Below are positions 1 to 12,630 of a stretch of 64,000 nt of DNA, one piece after another; the stretch's first letter is position 1, and every line of letters starts with the position of its first letter. Made by a program: the position numbers and the translations under genes. This stretch comes from Owenia fusiformis (taxonomy: Eukaryota > Annelida > Polychaeta > Sabellida > Oweniidae), in the NCBI GenBank assembly GCA_903813345.2, contig CAIIXF020000007.1, positions 20,821,564 through 20,885,563 on the forward strand, written 5' to 3'. The notes under the pieces are model-generated. The model was not told the origin of the DNA, did not search any database, and was given only the letters and a program-made list of their open reading frames with translations.

Positions 1-395
1 CTATTTTAAATATTGTTATAACTTTAATGTAGGATATTGAGTTTAACATAAGGATTATTGCTCAAATTATACAGTACAAGATACATCACTTTTGAGGTAC
101 ATGTTATATTTTATTGATTAGTTAATAAATGCATCAAGGGAAACATTTGAAAACACAGATCAAGACAAAACTCTTATTCTACATCTACCTGTAACGTCAC
201 TCACTTGTATTTGCTATTTGCAAAATGTCAATCATTTTATTTGCTATTTGACAAATTGATGTATTAAACATTGTAAAATCAGATTTCCATTCTCAGCTAG
301 CAACAACTATGTATTACTAAACAATGTGATCTATGCCTTGATAGCAACCTTAACATTTTGCAAATTAACTTTCCACATTCTTTCCATATTTTCAG
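1..395 (+). other. Upstream intron of the PDZ gene
   Basis: AT-rich sequence without a supportable exon, ending in a pyrimidine-rich acceptor at 386-395. I see no repeat or regulatory element I can name. Confidence 0.5.
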
Positions 396-3300
396 TGTTG
401 TGTGATCTGAAGCCAAGTGAATGTCCTGTATTGGTACAGCGTCAGGTGACACCAGATTGTGATGTCACATTCCATCTAAAGCGTCGGCTTGTTAGACGTG
501 CCAGACCAGTAAGTTGAAGCATTGAGTATTTGAGTTATTGAGTATTTGAGTATCTGTCAGAGATATTATACAACTATTGACCTCTCTAAAGGGTGATTAT
601 CAAATTGACATTCAGGGATATAAAACGATATTTGGCCAGCCCTCCAAAGAAAGCCAAAAAATATCAAGCACAACTAACCTAATACACAATAACAGTTTAA
701 TTATTAAAAGAAATTAAAAAAAACTTGTGCAGGCTATAGGCAATACTATTGACTGTTCTCTAACCAGTCACAATTGAGTATTTAAAATGAGGTACAGTAC
801 TAAAAAGATATTATGTTATCACCACAGGCAGGGGTTTGTGTTCGATGGTTGGTGTTTGGAGTTTGCCATTCGGCATCTATAACAAATGGCAGGTGGTGAC
901 ATTTTGCATGTTACTGCCTTTTTTGAAAAATTATATTATTTTTAGATTTAATATTTTTGGCCATGTGACAACTAACACATTAAAACAATCTAGATTGAAG
1001 TGCATTTCTCTAGTATTTGTATCCAAAATTATTTCTGATTTCAAATGCCATCTTTATTCTGAATTAGACATTTGAACCATGACAAAATACATCGTATTAT
1101 GTGTTGTATTGATCAAAAGTGACCCAAGTGACATCTATCATTCAAGAAATTTAGTTTTATTCATTTATTCTGTGTTAAATCCTTGAGTCAACCATTGGTA
1201 ACATGTTAATAGTATTTGCCTTATATTTACCGAGCCTTAAGCACAATCAATAAAATTTATTTGACAGGGAGAGTGTTAGAGATTTTGTATGCCAATATTC
1301 CCTGGCTTGTATTTATAACATTGAACTCTGAGTCAATAGCACAATGTTATCAGGTTATTCAAAGACATGAACATAAACCAATCATTGAAATCCTGATTTT
1401 GTTAGCATACAAATAGATGTGGGTAGTGTAGTATGAAATAATATTAAAATAGATGAATACTGGTATTCTAAAGATCCTGGTTTAACTGACTCGTACTCGT
1501 TATTCTCAAGCACCTGCATGATAACTCATGAAATATATTTATCTAAGATATCTACAAGGATGGTTTATTCATTTAACCTACACCTTTAGATGTACAATAC
1601 GCAGTGTGTAAACGGTTGATATAACTGTAATTCAATATAAAGTAACTTTACAATGTCAGGATTTACTGTTAGATTGTTACACAATTTTACCAACCAAAAC
1701 ATACACCTAACACATTAGGAATAATGGAACCAAAACAGAGCAAGGTAAATAGACAAATATTTTGATTTCAGTTTCAGAATTCGAATAATACAAATATTAC
1801 CTAAAATACTAAATACTGAATTAAAAATAAATACTTTAATGGAGTATTGTGTTTCATTGCTGCAGATTCCAAATATTACATATCAGAATATGTATATGTT
1901 AAGGGTGTTAAAGATTGTTGAGTTTTGAACTTTAACTTGTCATTTTAGACCTAAATACTGACTATTTCAAACCTTATCTTCAAAAACTCTTTTGATTGTC
2001 ATAAACCCAAAGACATGAACGATGACATATCAGTCTAAGTACCTGAAACATGGACATTTGGCACACTCACAATCAAAATGAACTCAAAGCAAACATACTG
2101 AATCGGAAATACAACTTCAAAGGCAATCTACTTCTTCAAATAGCATAAACCAATGAAACTGTTTAATTTTCCTTTATTTGCAAGAATTAACAAAACAACT
2201 TTCTTAAACAAAGTAAAAGGATTTACAATCAGATATTCGATAGTTTTCTCAACGGATAATTGACCACATGAGGTTTTAAATAACAGTTTTCATAAAAGCT
2301 TGATTAGCTTGACATGAGCCATTCTCAGTTCAATGGATCAATAGCAAAGTTTAAAACATAAATGTAGAAAAGCCCAGCAGGAGGTCTCAGTAATGCCAGG
2401 AGAATTCATACAAAAATCACCTGAAAATTAATTGACAGGTGCAATATGCTACATGAATCAGTGATCAGTGATTGAGTGTACTCAGGACTACAATACCATT
2501 GCAAAACACCAGGTACCTTGACATTCACTGTAATAAAGCCAAGGAGAAATACATCACCACTGACATACTCTACTATCTCAAAGATAAGGAATGATGTTGT
2601 TCTGGTGCTTCTAGCTAATTACCCATTGAATGTATTGTAGATAAAGCGCTCCAAGAGCTTGGCAAGCATAAGGGATCTGTCAGAGGAGAAAAGACACAAC
2701 CTCACACAACTCAGGAAGAAATACCAGGAAAAGGTGAGCACAATTAATGATGAAAATGATTGAGTACAAGAAAAAAAGTAAAAAACTATACTTTGTTTTT
2801 TCATTGAAAAAGAATCTGCATTTGTGTAATGGTGATTTAATTCTCAGGGTCATTAAACAAGATTTATTTTGTTTTTGTATGTTTTATGATGTTTCCAGAT
2901 GTTTTCATATATTTTGTCATGACTTCCATGTCTTATACTGCTTTTCTATAGTTAAATTAGACTGGTTTATAGGGTTCACCTGGATTTGTTTGTATTATCA
3001 AATGTTGCCTTTTGTGCTTTTACATTTTCATATTGTACAAAACAATGTCATACATGTACATTCTTATACAGTGCAACATGTGCAATGTCATATATTCTTA
3101 TAGAGTACAATGTCATATTTTTATACAGTACTGTAATTGTAATACAGTGTCATATATTCTTATTCAATGTCATATATTTTATCAAGTATGATGTCATATA
3201 TTCTTATGTAGAACAATGTCATATTCTTTTACAGTCATACAGTACAATATCATATAGCAGTATATTTCAATTTAGTGATTTAGTGTTTTTCGTTTTATGT

Positions 3301-6300
3301 GCCATGTATGCAAAATTAGTCATGAAATGCATTTATTATTGAAAGAATTGAGGTTAAAAGTAAACATTTGATTTACAATCAAATTCATGTACAGAACAAG
3401 TTTGGAGTAAATGCCCAAACTTCTTGAATCTGAATATTAAATTAATGAACTTACATATCTTTATACTAGCCCACTATAGATAACCTCAAGTGGGTATACA
3501 ACAAAGGCGATAGTCAAGTGATAGCACTTACGTTTTATTGATGTGGCATTCTGTTGATTATTTAACTTTCATTGAGAATATGTAGGCCTGCTGACAAAGT
3601 GTTTAGTCATTTCATATTGTCGAATGTTAGTGTATATTTTATGAATATTGTTGGCTTGCCGCAATGTTGATACCGGATCAATTAATAAATGTTGAAATAA
3701 AAAGCCATCATGTTCTAAGTATCGGAATATTGTGAATCAAAATGAATTAAATTTATTTAAGATATAAGATGCTAAAATGTCCAAATTAATTTAAATTGAA
3801 AAGTCTAAAAGGGTGACCCTTGTTTAAATGTTTGTACCAGATGTAAAATTAATGATTATTCTGAGTTAAGTCAAACAGTTGGACAATTCAGACCATATTT
3901 TTCTGAATGTTCTCTTACTTTAATTACAGCAGAAAGGTCTGAATGGCAGTGACACAATGCTGAGAAGCTCCAAGAGCCACCAGAGCCTGGCAGATACGGA
4001 ACGGGACAGAGCCATCTCTAAGATCAGGTTCAACCTCCTTAAGCTCCAGAATGATGAGAGTAGTGTCTTCTACAGGAGCAGGCAAAGAGGCTTCAACAAA
4101 GACACCACCACAGAAGAAGCTTCCACTACCAAGAGGGAGAGGGTTAAACCTGGCTCTGGGAGGGTTAAAGATTCACCTAGGAAGCTTAAAGCGCGTTTCC
4201 ATCTTTCCACAGATGATGAGGAGAATGAAGCAACAAGTGCCAGGTTGGTTTTATGTTAACTATCATTTCATTAAATTAGGCATATCTGGACACTACACAG
4301 GGTCTACAGTAACACCATGGTATTCCAGTAACACCATGGTATTCCAGTAACACCATGGTATTCCTGTTCAATCTTTAGGCAAATAATGACTCATCTACGA
4401 GTTATAATAATGGAGGTCCTGTATGACGTATTTAATGCAGTTGGAGAACTTTTAATATTTAATTAAGGTCAGCAGACTTTAGATCCTGAATATAGCTTGG
4501 GAAATACAGTTACAAAAATTCAGTCATAATGTAAAAAATAAACTTGTGTTTGTAAGAACAGGTGAATTAAAACGCTGATATTCTTTATTCTTTTTTACCA
4601 TTGCAGTGATCAGGATACCTCAAGAAGCATGTCTAACCTGAATGATCAGGGAATCTTATTTGATGCTCCAGACAATGCCCCTTCCATGGAATCTCCACGA
4701 AAATCCCAGTCTGCTTGGGATGTATCTAGTGCAACATCTCGTAAGAAGGAAACCGCTCCATCTACAGACATTTCCCAATCTCAACAGGATATACATCAGA
4801 AACAATCTCCCAGGAAAACAAACAAAGATACAGAGCTATCCGATAAGGATAAGGATAGACAAGGATATAAGGACAAGGTGGATGATAAATTGAATATAAA
4901 ACCCAGTGCAACCACTAACCTGAAACAGTCTTTGAGCTTTGAAAGACCCTCACAATCCTCAATTGATATATTTAATAATATGCCATATCCCAAAGGAACC
5001 ACATTAAGCAAAAAACAATCAACATTGACTAAAAAATCTCCACGTGAAAAAGATATTGACTCAGAACATATAAATATTCAGTCATCTGCAGCTCACAGTA
5101 ATGATAACAAAGAAACAAATGGTGATTCCGTGACCTCAAGGTTAAAGGCACACATAAATGAATCAAGAAGAAGATCCAAAAGTGAAAGTAGATTAAAATC
5201 TAGAGAAAAATCTAAGGACACTGAAATCTCCCCAAGACTCCAAGCACAAAAATCAAAAGCCAGTGATAACACTAGAAAAGATTCCAGATCTAAATCAAAA
5301 ACCCTGCCTTCTGTTCCCAAAGATGAAAATGTGCAACTTAGTATCTTATCCACCAAAACCTCAACAGTTAATTCATATGAAGTGGGCCATGCAGAAAAGG
5401 CCTCATCATTGGAGGACACTCCAAATAGTAACAAACAGTCATCTACAGAATCCTCACGTAGAGGATCAACCTCCCACAAAGGATCTCGTTCAAGGAGGTC
5501 TCTTCCTAAAATACCAAGCCAGACAAATCCTTATGTTCAGACAACCAATTCAGCATCATCTAACTCCAAGAAACAGTTCCTAATACAAAAGTTATTGGAG
5601 TCAAAACACAAAGAAATTGTTGATAATGCGAAACCATACAGTCACAATCATGTAGATAATACTAAGAAGACTATGAGTGGTAAGATAAAAACAATTGATA
5701 ACAACATTGCCAAAATCCAAACAGATGACCTTGAAGATCTCACTGTGAAACCTGCAATCAGTAAAGCCACTATAATATTACAAAACAACATTCGGACTAA
5801 ACACTTTGAAGAGAATGAAACATTATCTGATAAAGAAAACCTTCCTCAAACAATGAAAAATAACACTGTAGAAAAGCTTGACAATGATGAAACAGTTGAA
5901 ATTAACAAAAAGTATAATGATCCTTTAAAACCTTCAACTGATGATGAAATACCCAAAGACAATACTAACCAAGGTCATGATGACTTGGATGATCTCAAAT
6001 GCATTGATAACATCAGTAACAAAGCTGAAAATGCCAACCTATTAGATGAACACAATAAGCAATCCAATATCTCAATAGATCAACCAGTTTTGGAAGATAC
6101 AAGAGATAACAAAGACAACGATCCAAATGTGCCAACTGTGATACAGAATAATATCAATATTAGTGACAAAACCTTAGAGCCAATTGAGGTTGGAGGTCAG
6201 ATTGATGCTAACGAAAACAATCAAACATGTGACAATGAAAAGTATTATGATTTAACGCTAGACACCTTTAAATCTGATACTTTAAGTAGTGTGAGGTTCA

Positions 6301-9300
6301 ATGACACAATGGACACAAGTACACCTGCAATTGTGGACCAAAATGTTGATGCTGCAACTGCTGAGACAACAGCAGATGACATCACATCGGATTTAAATGA
6401 CATTAAACAACCAGAACAATCAACAGCTGAACATAATGACATTACAGCAGACTTAAGCAATGTGATAGTTGATGAAAGTGATGACTCTTCAAAAGTCAAT
6501 CAAATGGATATTTGTAATACTGAAGTCGGTGTTGTTAAAACTGATGGAATCTCCACTTACATAACTGAAGGTCCCGTAGAGAACATTAAAACAGATGTAG
6601 AAAAACCTGCAAAGTCTTTTGATGGATTCTCTGTTGTGGATAATAATTGTAAGACAAATAAAGACATTGTTCACAATGTAATAGATAGTGCATTGGAGAC
6701 AAAAGCACAAACTGTAAAGGATAACACAGATATTAATGTAATACATAAGAAAGAGGAGACTATAGTTCCCAAGGTTGAAGATGAATCAAAGTTAGCAATG
6801 CAAGAAGAAGTTGACATTGTAGTTGAGGAACTGAATCCTGCCATTAAGGAGAATTCTGTTGAACATATACACAAATCCACAAGCAAGGATACTAATATTA
6901 CAAGAGTTGAAATGCCCAATATCCAACAGCGTGGGAAACCAAAGGATAATACAAAGTTTAAGCCAAAATCTGATCTTAATGAACTTCTTAGTGAAATCAA
7001 GTCCAATTTGAACCAAACAGAAGAAAAAGTTCAGAAACGTATTTCTCCAGTGGTAAAGAACATGTATAACTTTCTTGATGTTAAAATAAGTAATAAACCA
7101 GCTTGTGCTGCCACCTTAACTCCAAGTCCCCCTCAGCTGATCTCTCCATACTTTTCTGCAGATGTATCCTTGGACAACTCCATAGACTTTACAGGCAATC
7201 GTGTATCTGCATTGAAACCTGTTGTAGACCATAAACTTGGAACAGAATCCAAGCCTAAAGAACAAAAGGATAAGAATGATATCAAGTCAAATCAAGCTGA
7301 AATTAAGGAAAAGATTGTGAAACAGAAAAATAAACACTCAAGTAATTGTAAACCTAAGGACATTGTAGAACATAAAAGTGCCACGCAACAAATTGCCACC
7401 AACACAAATAGCCAAGCTTCAGTGAATACATTAGGCTTTAGAGAGCTTCAAAAGAATTGTGGAATTGAAGTGATCATTCCAGAATGTTCCGATGATGAAC
7501 ACAGGAGCCCCTCACCTGTATATGTGAAAGCAATAAGACCTAGTAACCTACCAACCAATTTAGACAATGACATTTATACCAAAAATCTACCAGAAGAGTA
7601 TTGCGAGGGACCAGAATATATTCAGAGTAATGCAAACAATGATCTCAATTCAGAAAACTTTCTCAAGCCAAGTCGGCCATCTTTATTCACTATTATGAGA
7701 TGTAGTGACATCATCCCTGTGGTGCTTAAACCAAACCCTGGTTCTGACCAGGATTTTGGGATCAAACTCTTTGAAAGTGTTTTCACGGATGAGCTGATGA
7801 AGTATTCTTCAGGATGTAAAAGTTTCCACGTTCCATCTGGCCGTAAACCTGTGATTGGTCATAGAGGAAGTCCATTTGCCCCTGTGACGTCACCAAGTAG
7901 CCATCTATACCAGTCCATGTTAACTGTTGATGTTGTCATCCCTGGGAGTATTGCACATACTAGTGGAATGGTGCGAGAAGGGGATCATATTCTAGAGGTT
8001 TGTACTCTGCATTCTTATAATCAAAAAAGCTTAGATGACAACGTTGGAAAAAGCATATCTTTCAAAATCTACATATCAATATGGAACTGTCATGATGTCA
8101 TGATGAGAGTTGTCATAATGCTAACTAGATGAGAATTTTATGCACCTTTGATACACAAAAAAATGTATCTTTAGCTAAGAAACTTTGTATAAGAAAGTGT
8201 ATTGATGGTGCAGGTTAGTAACAGATCAATATGAATGATCATCACATGACTTTGTATGTTCTCTTGAATCCTCAGAGAACTCTAAGTGTTGTGTGTTATC
8301 GTGATACATCCTCTTGTGTGTTCACTGCTCAATAAGACCTGTGAAGTCATTTATTGTTGTCATAGTGATGAGATGCATTCAAATGTGCTTTTAACATGAA
8401 AATTCCAACAGAGACTGAAAAATAACCAACCTACCTACATGTATTTGTGTCAGTCTGACCCTCCCTTCACAAATTGAAAAAGAATTCCATTCCAACAATT
8501 ATTTATTTTCAGGTGAATGGCAGCTATGTGTTGGAGTGGGAGGTGGAAACAGTCCAGTCAGTTATAGATATCAGCAAAGATGTTCTGCATCTTGTGGTGG
8601 CCAGAAGCAAGAGTCCCTATCAACCCATTAGCCCACTAAACATGCACAATAACAAGGTACAGTAAAACCTGTGCAAGTGGAATGCCTATAAGTGATGTTC
8701 CACTTGGGAGGGTTTCCACAAGTTTTGCTCCCTGGACCCATCCTCCTTATCTACTTTAACAACAGTTGTAAAGTAGATAAGGGGTTCAGGGTCTTGAAGT
8801 AAGACTAGAGTTCCACTTACAGAGGTTCATTTCACATTATACTCCTGAGTGGTTTTACTGTATTTCCTAGCTCTTTGGGGAAAATGCCATCACTAATTTA
8901 TTCATGTCATCTCAACATTCACAAGGTATAATATGTGTATCATCATTACTGTTGTTCAGCTGAGCCCTTCTGTATCTTCTTAAGGTTTTGATCAGTAGAG
9001 CAATCTACAAAGATCAAGTGAAACACAGATAAATACATATATTAACACAATACATAAGGATATAAATTCATTCCTGACCATTCAATTAGAAAATTGTATG
9101 AATGATACCTTACATGTAGTGCATCAACTTTCTATGTGCATTCATGACAGGATCTGAGTTTTTTTTATTTTCAGTACATGCTAAATCATGCTTTATATTT
9201 GTGTTCCAGGGTGACATGTACTACCTGATGGACCAAAGCAGTTCTCACACAGATGCAGAGAAACAGCTGGCCCAACTGACGCACAAATATCAGCATATCA

Positions 9301-9437
9301 AGGTGGAAACACAGCGTAAAGATGAGATTATTACTGAACTGCAAAATGTTATTGTTAGGAAAGAAAAAGTGAAACAAATCGCCGGTGATTTAAGATATAA
9401 TGGAACTCAGGGAGATGAACTGGTGTCTGCTGTGTGA
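396..9437 (+). CDS. PDZ-domain scaffold-like protein, 3' part (5' end outside window)
   Basis: Predicted joined exons: 396-508, 2641-2733, 3930-4243, 4607-7997, 8513-8656 and 9210-9437, all with AG/GT borders and matching phases. They give about 1,426 residues of a protein that starts upstream of the window. Order: a basic stretch ending FHLKRRLVRRARP; a KRSKSLASIRDLSEEKR segment predicted helical; a Ser/Lys-rich part with RSSKSHQSLADTERDRAISK; a very long low-complexity acidic region; a PDZ domain (carboxylate loop DFGI, then IPGSIAHTSG and EGDHILEVNG) with a long insert between its second and third strands; a coiled coil (EKQLAQLTHKYQHIK); and the C-terminus ELVSAV. PDZ domains bind C-terminal peptides, so a scaffold role, probably cytoplasmic or cortical, is inferred. 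I do not recognise the family. Other exons may be missed in the 508-2641 intron, although the phases join without one. Confidence 0.8.
509..2640 (+). other. Intron of the PDZ gene
   Basis: Apart from a dispersed-repeat copy at 811-925, this 2.1-kb stretch shows only short unsupported ORFs. The flanking exons join in phase 0. Confidence 0.5.
811..925 (+). repeat. Dispersed repeat family A, copy 1 (degenerate head)
   Basis: It shares the family tail: CTGTAACAAATGGCAG-like text, then GGTGACATTTTGCATGTTA and GCCTT. The head is worn (TTATGTTATCACCACAGGCA) compared with the hairpin head of copies near 10.25 and 14.0 kb. Confidence 0.6.
3040..3255 (+). repeat. Intronic minisatellite-like tract
   Basis: Irregular repeats of a 25-45-bp unit built on ACAATGTCATATATTCTTAT, at least six copies, lie within the 2734-3929 intron. 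The unit is degenerate and spacing varies. Short ORFs here are a by-product of the repetition. Confidence 0.65.
4307..4363 (+). repeat. Three tandem copies of a 19-bp unit
   Basis: The unit AGTAACACCATGGTATTCC occurs three times in direct succession in the 4244-4606 intron. Each unit contains the palindrome ACCATGGT. Confidence 0.85.
4607..7997 (+). CDS. Giant exon of the PDZ gene: disordered region plus first half of PDZ domain
   Basis: This single 3,391-nt exon is open throughout (1,130 codons). The acceptor is TTGCAG just before 4607 and the donor is GAG|GTTTGT at 7997. The first 1,030 or so codons are rich in Asp, Asn, Lys, Ser and Thr with no hydrophobic core, so they are probably disordered. 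Several basic-Ser patches (RRRSKSESR, RRGSTSHKGSRSRRS) look like kinase targets. The PDZ fold starts near 7707 and is interrupted by the intron directly after EGDHILE; the next exon opens with VNG. Reading past the donor adds 45 codons before a stop at 8132, which would truncate the PDZ domain; the intron is therefore preferred. Confidence 0.8.
8660..8860 (+). mobile_element. Pogo-like MITE at the 5' end of an intron of the PDZ gene
   Basis: The left end is CAGTAAAACCTGTGC and the right end reads GTGGTTTTACTG, sharing a 10-bp terminal inverted repeat (CAGTAAAACC). Both ends are flanked by TA (8658-8659 and 8861-8862), as for Tc1/mariner/pogo insertions. The element is too short to encode a transposase. 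Its left TA and terminal repeat form the intron donor GTACAG that follows the exon ending at 8656. Confidence 0.65.
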
Positions 9438-10200
9438 TATGAACTTTTGTTAAGATCTTGTTTTACAGGTCAGAATTTACAAGGGAAAGTGCAGTTCAAA
9501 TTGTATAGAAATTCCAGAAAATCAACCAGTTCAACAGAGGCTAGTGTTAGACTAGGCCATGTTGTTTAATTAATTTCTGCTTTGTGAACATTCGAAATGG
9601 AACAGCCAGGTGACCATGGTCTAATTTTACTTTTTTTATTCTAAAATTCCAGTAATACCTTTCAATACAAGTATGTGAAAAATTGTTAAATTACATGTTC
9701 AAAAATTCAAGAGAAAAGTTTAACCAATGAGATTTTGTGGAGAGATACTGGTGAAAGGACTAAGGGATATACATGTAATTTGAAATGCCTTATAATGAAT
9801 ACCATATACCATTTGTGATTACTTGCTTGAGGTTTATAATACTGTATACATGTACACATATTTTTGAGACTTCATATTTCCATCAACAGTTGAATAGTGT
9901 ACCCATGACTATAATTGTTATACAGACATTTACACAAATAGGCCAGTCTATAATATGAAATCTTGTAAAAAACATGTTTATACATGAAGGTGATAAAATT
10001 TTAGTTGTTACCCCTTGTGAGGTGGACAGATTAAATTGTATACCTTTCCTGGAAATCAAGGTTTCAATATTACATAATACAAAAGACAATGCATGTTCAT
10101 TGTACCTTGAATAAGATAAAGATTTAATGAGAAATTATTTTACATTACATAAACAACAAAATAAATAAAATGTATGCTAGAAATAAAATGACTTAAATTA
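9438..10200 (+). other. 3' untranslated region of the PDZ gene with poly(A) signals
   Basis: After the TGA at 9435-9437 the sequence is AT-rich with no ORF of note. AATAAA occurs at 10160-10165, is repeated 4 bp later, and occurs again near 10182, a plausible cluster of polyadenylation signals. The exact cleavage site is not visible. Confidence 0.5.
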
Positions 10201-10253
10201 TTGAACTTATAGTTTTTTGGATTTGTTGACTTGTGATGGATGTTTTTTTTTTG

Positions 10254-10413
10254 TTATGTCACCACCAGAAGTGGTGACATATAATTATAGTCTCCAACTT
10301 TTTCTGGTTAGTGTTCACCGATTGGATTCCAGTTCAGCACATGTGGTTGATGTTCATTGTCTGTAACAGATGGCATGTGGTGACATTTTGCATGTTAATG
10401 TCTTGTTTTTTAG
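10254..10413 (+). repeat. Dispersed repeat family A, copy 2 (good head and tail)
   Basis: The head is a hairpin, ATGTCACCAC, CAGA, AGTGGTGACAT. TATAGTCTCCAACTTTTT follows, then a variable GT-rich middle, CTGTAACAGATGGCA, and the tail GGTGACATTTTGCATGTTAA. The order matches the copies at 14.0, 16.2, 27.4 and 54.9 kb. Confidence 0.75.
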
Positions 10414-10576
10414 TTAAATATATGAATAATATATCAATTGACAATAACTGCAGTTATAGACAACATATACAATCTACCTGAGATTCAAAATTGTTCTGTG
10501 TAGTCACTAGTCAGTGAAAAATATGGAGGTCCTTATACTAGCTATAAAATGGACTAACCCCATACACTTCAGGATC

Positions 10577-10893
10577 ATGATACTTAACAGGAAATGACAA
10601 AACCATATATTGGGCACATTTTTGAAAGATCCAAAAGAGTCTTTTCAGTGACCTTCTCTAAGCTCCTGCTTTTAGCTATTTTTCTGTCACATTTTCAGAG
10701 GGCTGAAAAGTTATTTCATCATGTTTAGGGTCATTCTGACCATGGCCATTGTGATCCTAGTCATGTAAATGATATGTGGAACTAGTTAAACTGACTGGAG
10801 GTCAAAACAGAACTCTGTTATCTTGGTTCAAAAAATATTAAAATCCAGCATGGTTTTGTCACTTTCTGTTTTGTCATTTCGTGTAAGTACCAT
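10577..10893. repeat. Inverted repeat pair, possible MITE relic
   Basis: The left arm (about 10577-10607) contains GAAATGACAAAACCAT; the right arm (about 10848-10893) reads ATGGTTTTGTCA and TTTTGTCATTTC on the plus strand. The outer parts also match (ATGATACTTA against ATGGTACTTA). The right arm carries an extra copy of the ATGACAAAAC core. No clear target duplication was found. Confidence 0.4.
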
Positions 10894-11289
10894 GGCACCT
10901 TAATGTTGTGTAACCATTACTTTCCTTGTTTTATACATCTTACATGATATTTTCTTGTCATCTCTTGTGTTAGAAATCCTCAATCAGTTGCATATTTTCC
11001 AATAAACCCTATATCAAAAACATATAATTCCACAAATACTGTTGTTCAATGACTCTAAGCATCATGAGGATTGTGTCATGTTATAAAATAAAGCATGCCA
11101 AAATGTACAGCCAAAACTGTGAACTTTTTGAAAACTGTTGACATTGAAATTGATGTAACAACTGCCAAATGAACTAAAATCGGTTCATATTTCAACTTTC
11201 AAACATTTCAGGGGCATACCTAGGATTCATAGGTTAAGTCAAATTAAACAAGATAGTTGTTTGAAAGAAAAATAGATGTCAGGCTGTTA

Positions 11290-11424
11290 AGACATTTGTT
11301 CACTGGGTGTTTCTCCCGGGTATTGTCTTTAACAGCGAACTCTTTCCCGGGAAATGTTTCGTTCGGTGCGCAAGATGTTTTGGTCACGTGACAACTACCT
11401 GCTGAAAACCAAATTCGTGCTGAG
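11290..11424 (+). promoter_or_regulatory. Candidate promoter and first exon
   Basis: A short CpG- and GC-rich island stands out from AT-rich surroundings. It contains two CCCGGG motifs, the E-box TCACGTGA near 11393, and a strong donor CTGAG|GTGAGT at 11424. An ATG at 11354 opens 23 codons (MFRSVRKMFWSRDNYLLK...) up to the donor. If this is a first exon, the nearest downstream plus-strand gene is coronin. Its reading frame would not continue into the coronin start exon at 34240, so it would act as a leader with an upstream ORF or belong to another transcript. Confidence 0.4.
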
Positions 11425-11980
11425 GTGAGTTCTCTACATTTCTTTCAATTTAGTATGATAAAAACAATATGTATTTCATCGAAATCAAATTTTACTCAAT
11501 CTTTATAATATCATGTACCAATATAGAAACTTACAAAGTATGCAAATGGGACAAACGCTCCCGTTTTGGAAATTTGTCACACCCAACCTTTTTTATTTTC
11601 GGATTTTTTTCATGTCAGTCAATTTTTTAGAAGGTCTCCAGACAAGTGACATGTAACAATAGTTGACACTTTCAAAACTCAAAATGACTTTCACATATCT
11701 CTTCAAATTCTTGAGATGTCTTGATATTACCCATTTCCTGAGTCCATTATCTTCAGTTTTATATAAACACAAGTGGTCATTTGTTGACCCGGGTTTGTTG
11801 AGCTGAGGCAATCTGCACGAAATTTGTTATTTCGAGCTTGCATAGAAATGAACGTACTTCATTTCCATGATTCAAAGTGCTTTTCTGCAATCGATTTGGT
11901 TTCAATTAGTACAACAAACATCCACATGCTTTTTGTTTTTACACTAAACAAAAATATTCCCGCAATATTATTGTTTCAAC

Positions 11981-12622
11981 CGGGTTTGTGTAAAAAACCG
12001 AGTGACCGGGTAGTCGGGTAACCGGGTACGCTACCTTCCTACCAGGGTTAGGAATTTGATTTTTTCATTTTATGCCTCAAAACGCCCAACTGACATCCCA
12101 ATCAACGTACCAGTGACACAACCAATCAAGCAAACAACCAAACAAGCAACAAAATTTATTTACCGATAAATCAACCGGCAAAACGACAAACAAAATTAAT
12201 ATAATGTCAATCGGTGAGGCAATAAATCAAGCAACTAACGTTGTATTGTACATCGTACCACTAATTATTAACAGATAAAAATGGCAAATAACGTTTCAAT
12301 TTACGCGTACCTAAATCTTCCAGATTTGTTTAATATCTAGTAGAAATCGCCATCATAAAAAACCATCATCGATATCCTGTCAATCGCTCAGACAATAAAT
12401 CAAGCAACTAACGTCATCGTATGTGTAAACTGTGTAAATAACTACCTAGGACTTCCGAAATTCAGTATCTTACAGGTTCTTGGTAAATTGATAACGTAAA
12501 AATATTGAAGGGTAGTCTACAAATGTGCAACTTTGAAAGTTGGTAACCCTGCAAGGAATGTTAAGTACCTGGTTACCCGGCCATCCGGCTACCCGGTCAC
12601 CCGTTTTTTTTACACAAACCCT
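11981..12622. mobile_element. hAT-like non-autonomous element
   Basis: Terminal inverted repeats of about 50 bp start with CGGGTTTGTGTAAAAAA on the left and, read inward on the other strand, AGGGTTTGTGTAAAAAAAAC on the right. They continue as runs of ACCGGGTA-like units. The flanks are GTTTCAAC (11973-11980) and GTTTTAAC (12623-12630), an 8-bp target duplication with one mismatch. Length and target size fit a hAT-type MITE. No transposase is encoded. Confidence 0.65.
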
Positions 12623-12630
12623 GTTTTAAC

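Noticed and set aside
3957-4350. Alternative frame ORF overlapping the PDZ-gene exon at 3930-4243
   Set aside because: It runs through the exon donor into intronic 19-bp repeats, while the other frame joins the next exon in phase.
6245-7016. Minus-strand ORFs within the giant PDZ exon
   Set aside because: Antisense shadows of the long plus-strand frame.
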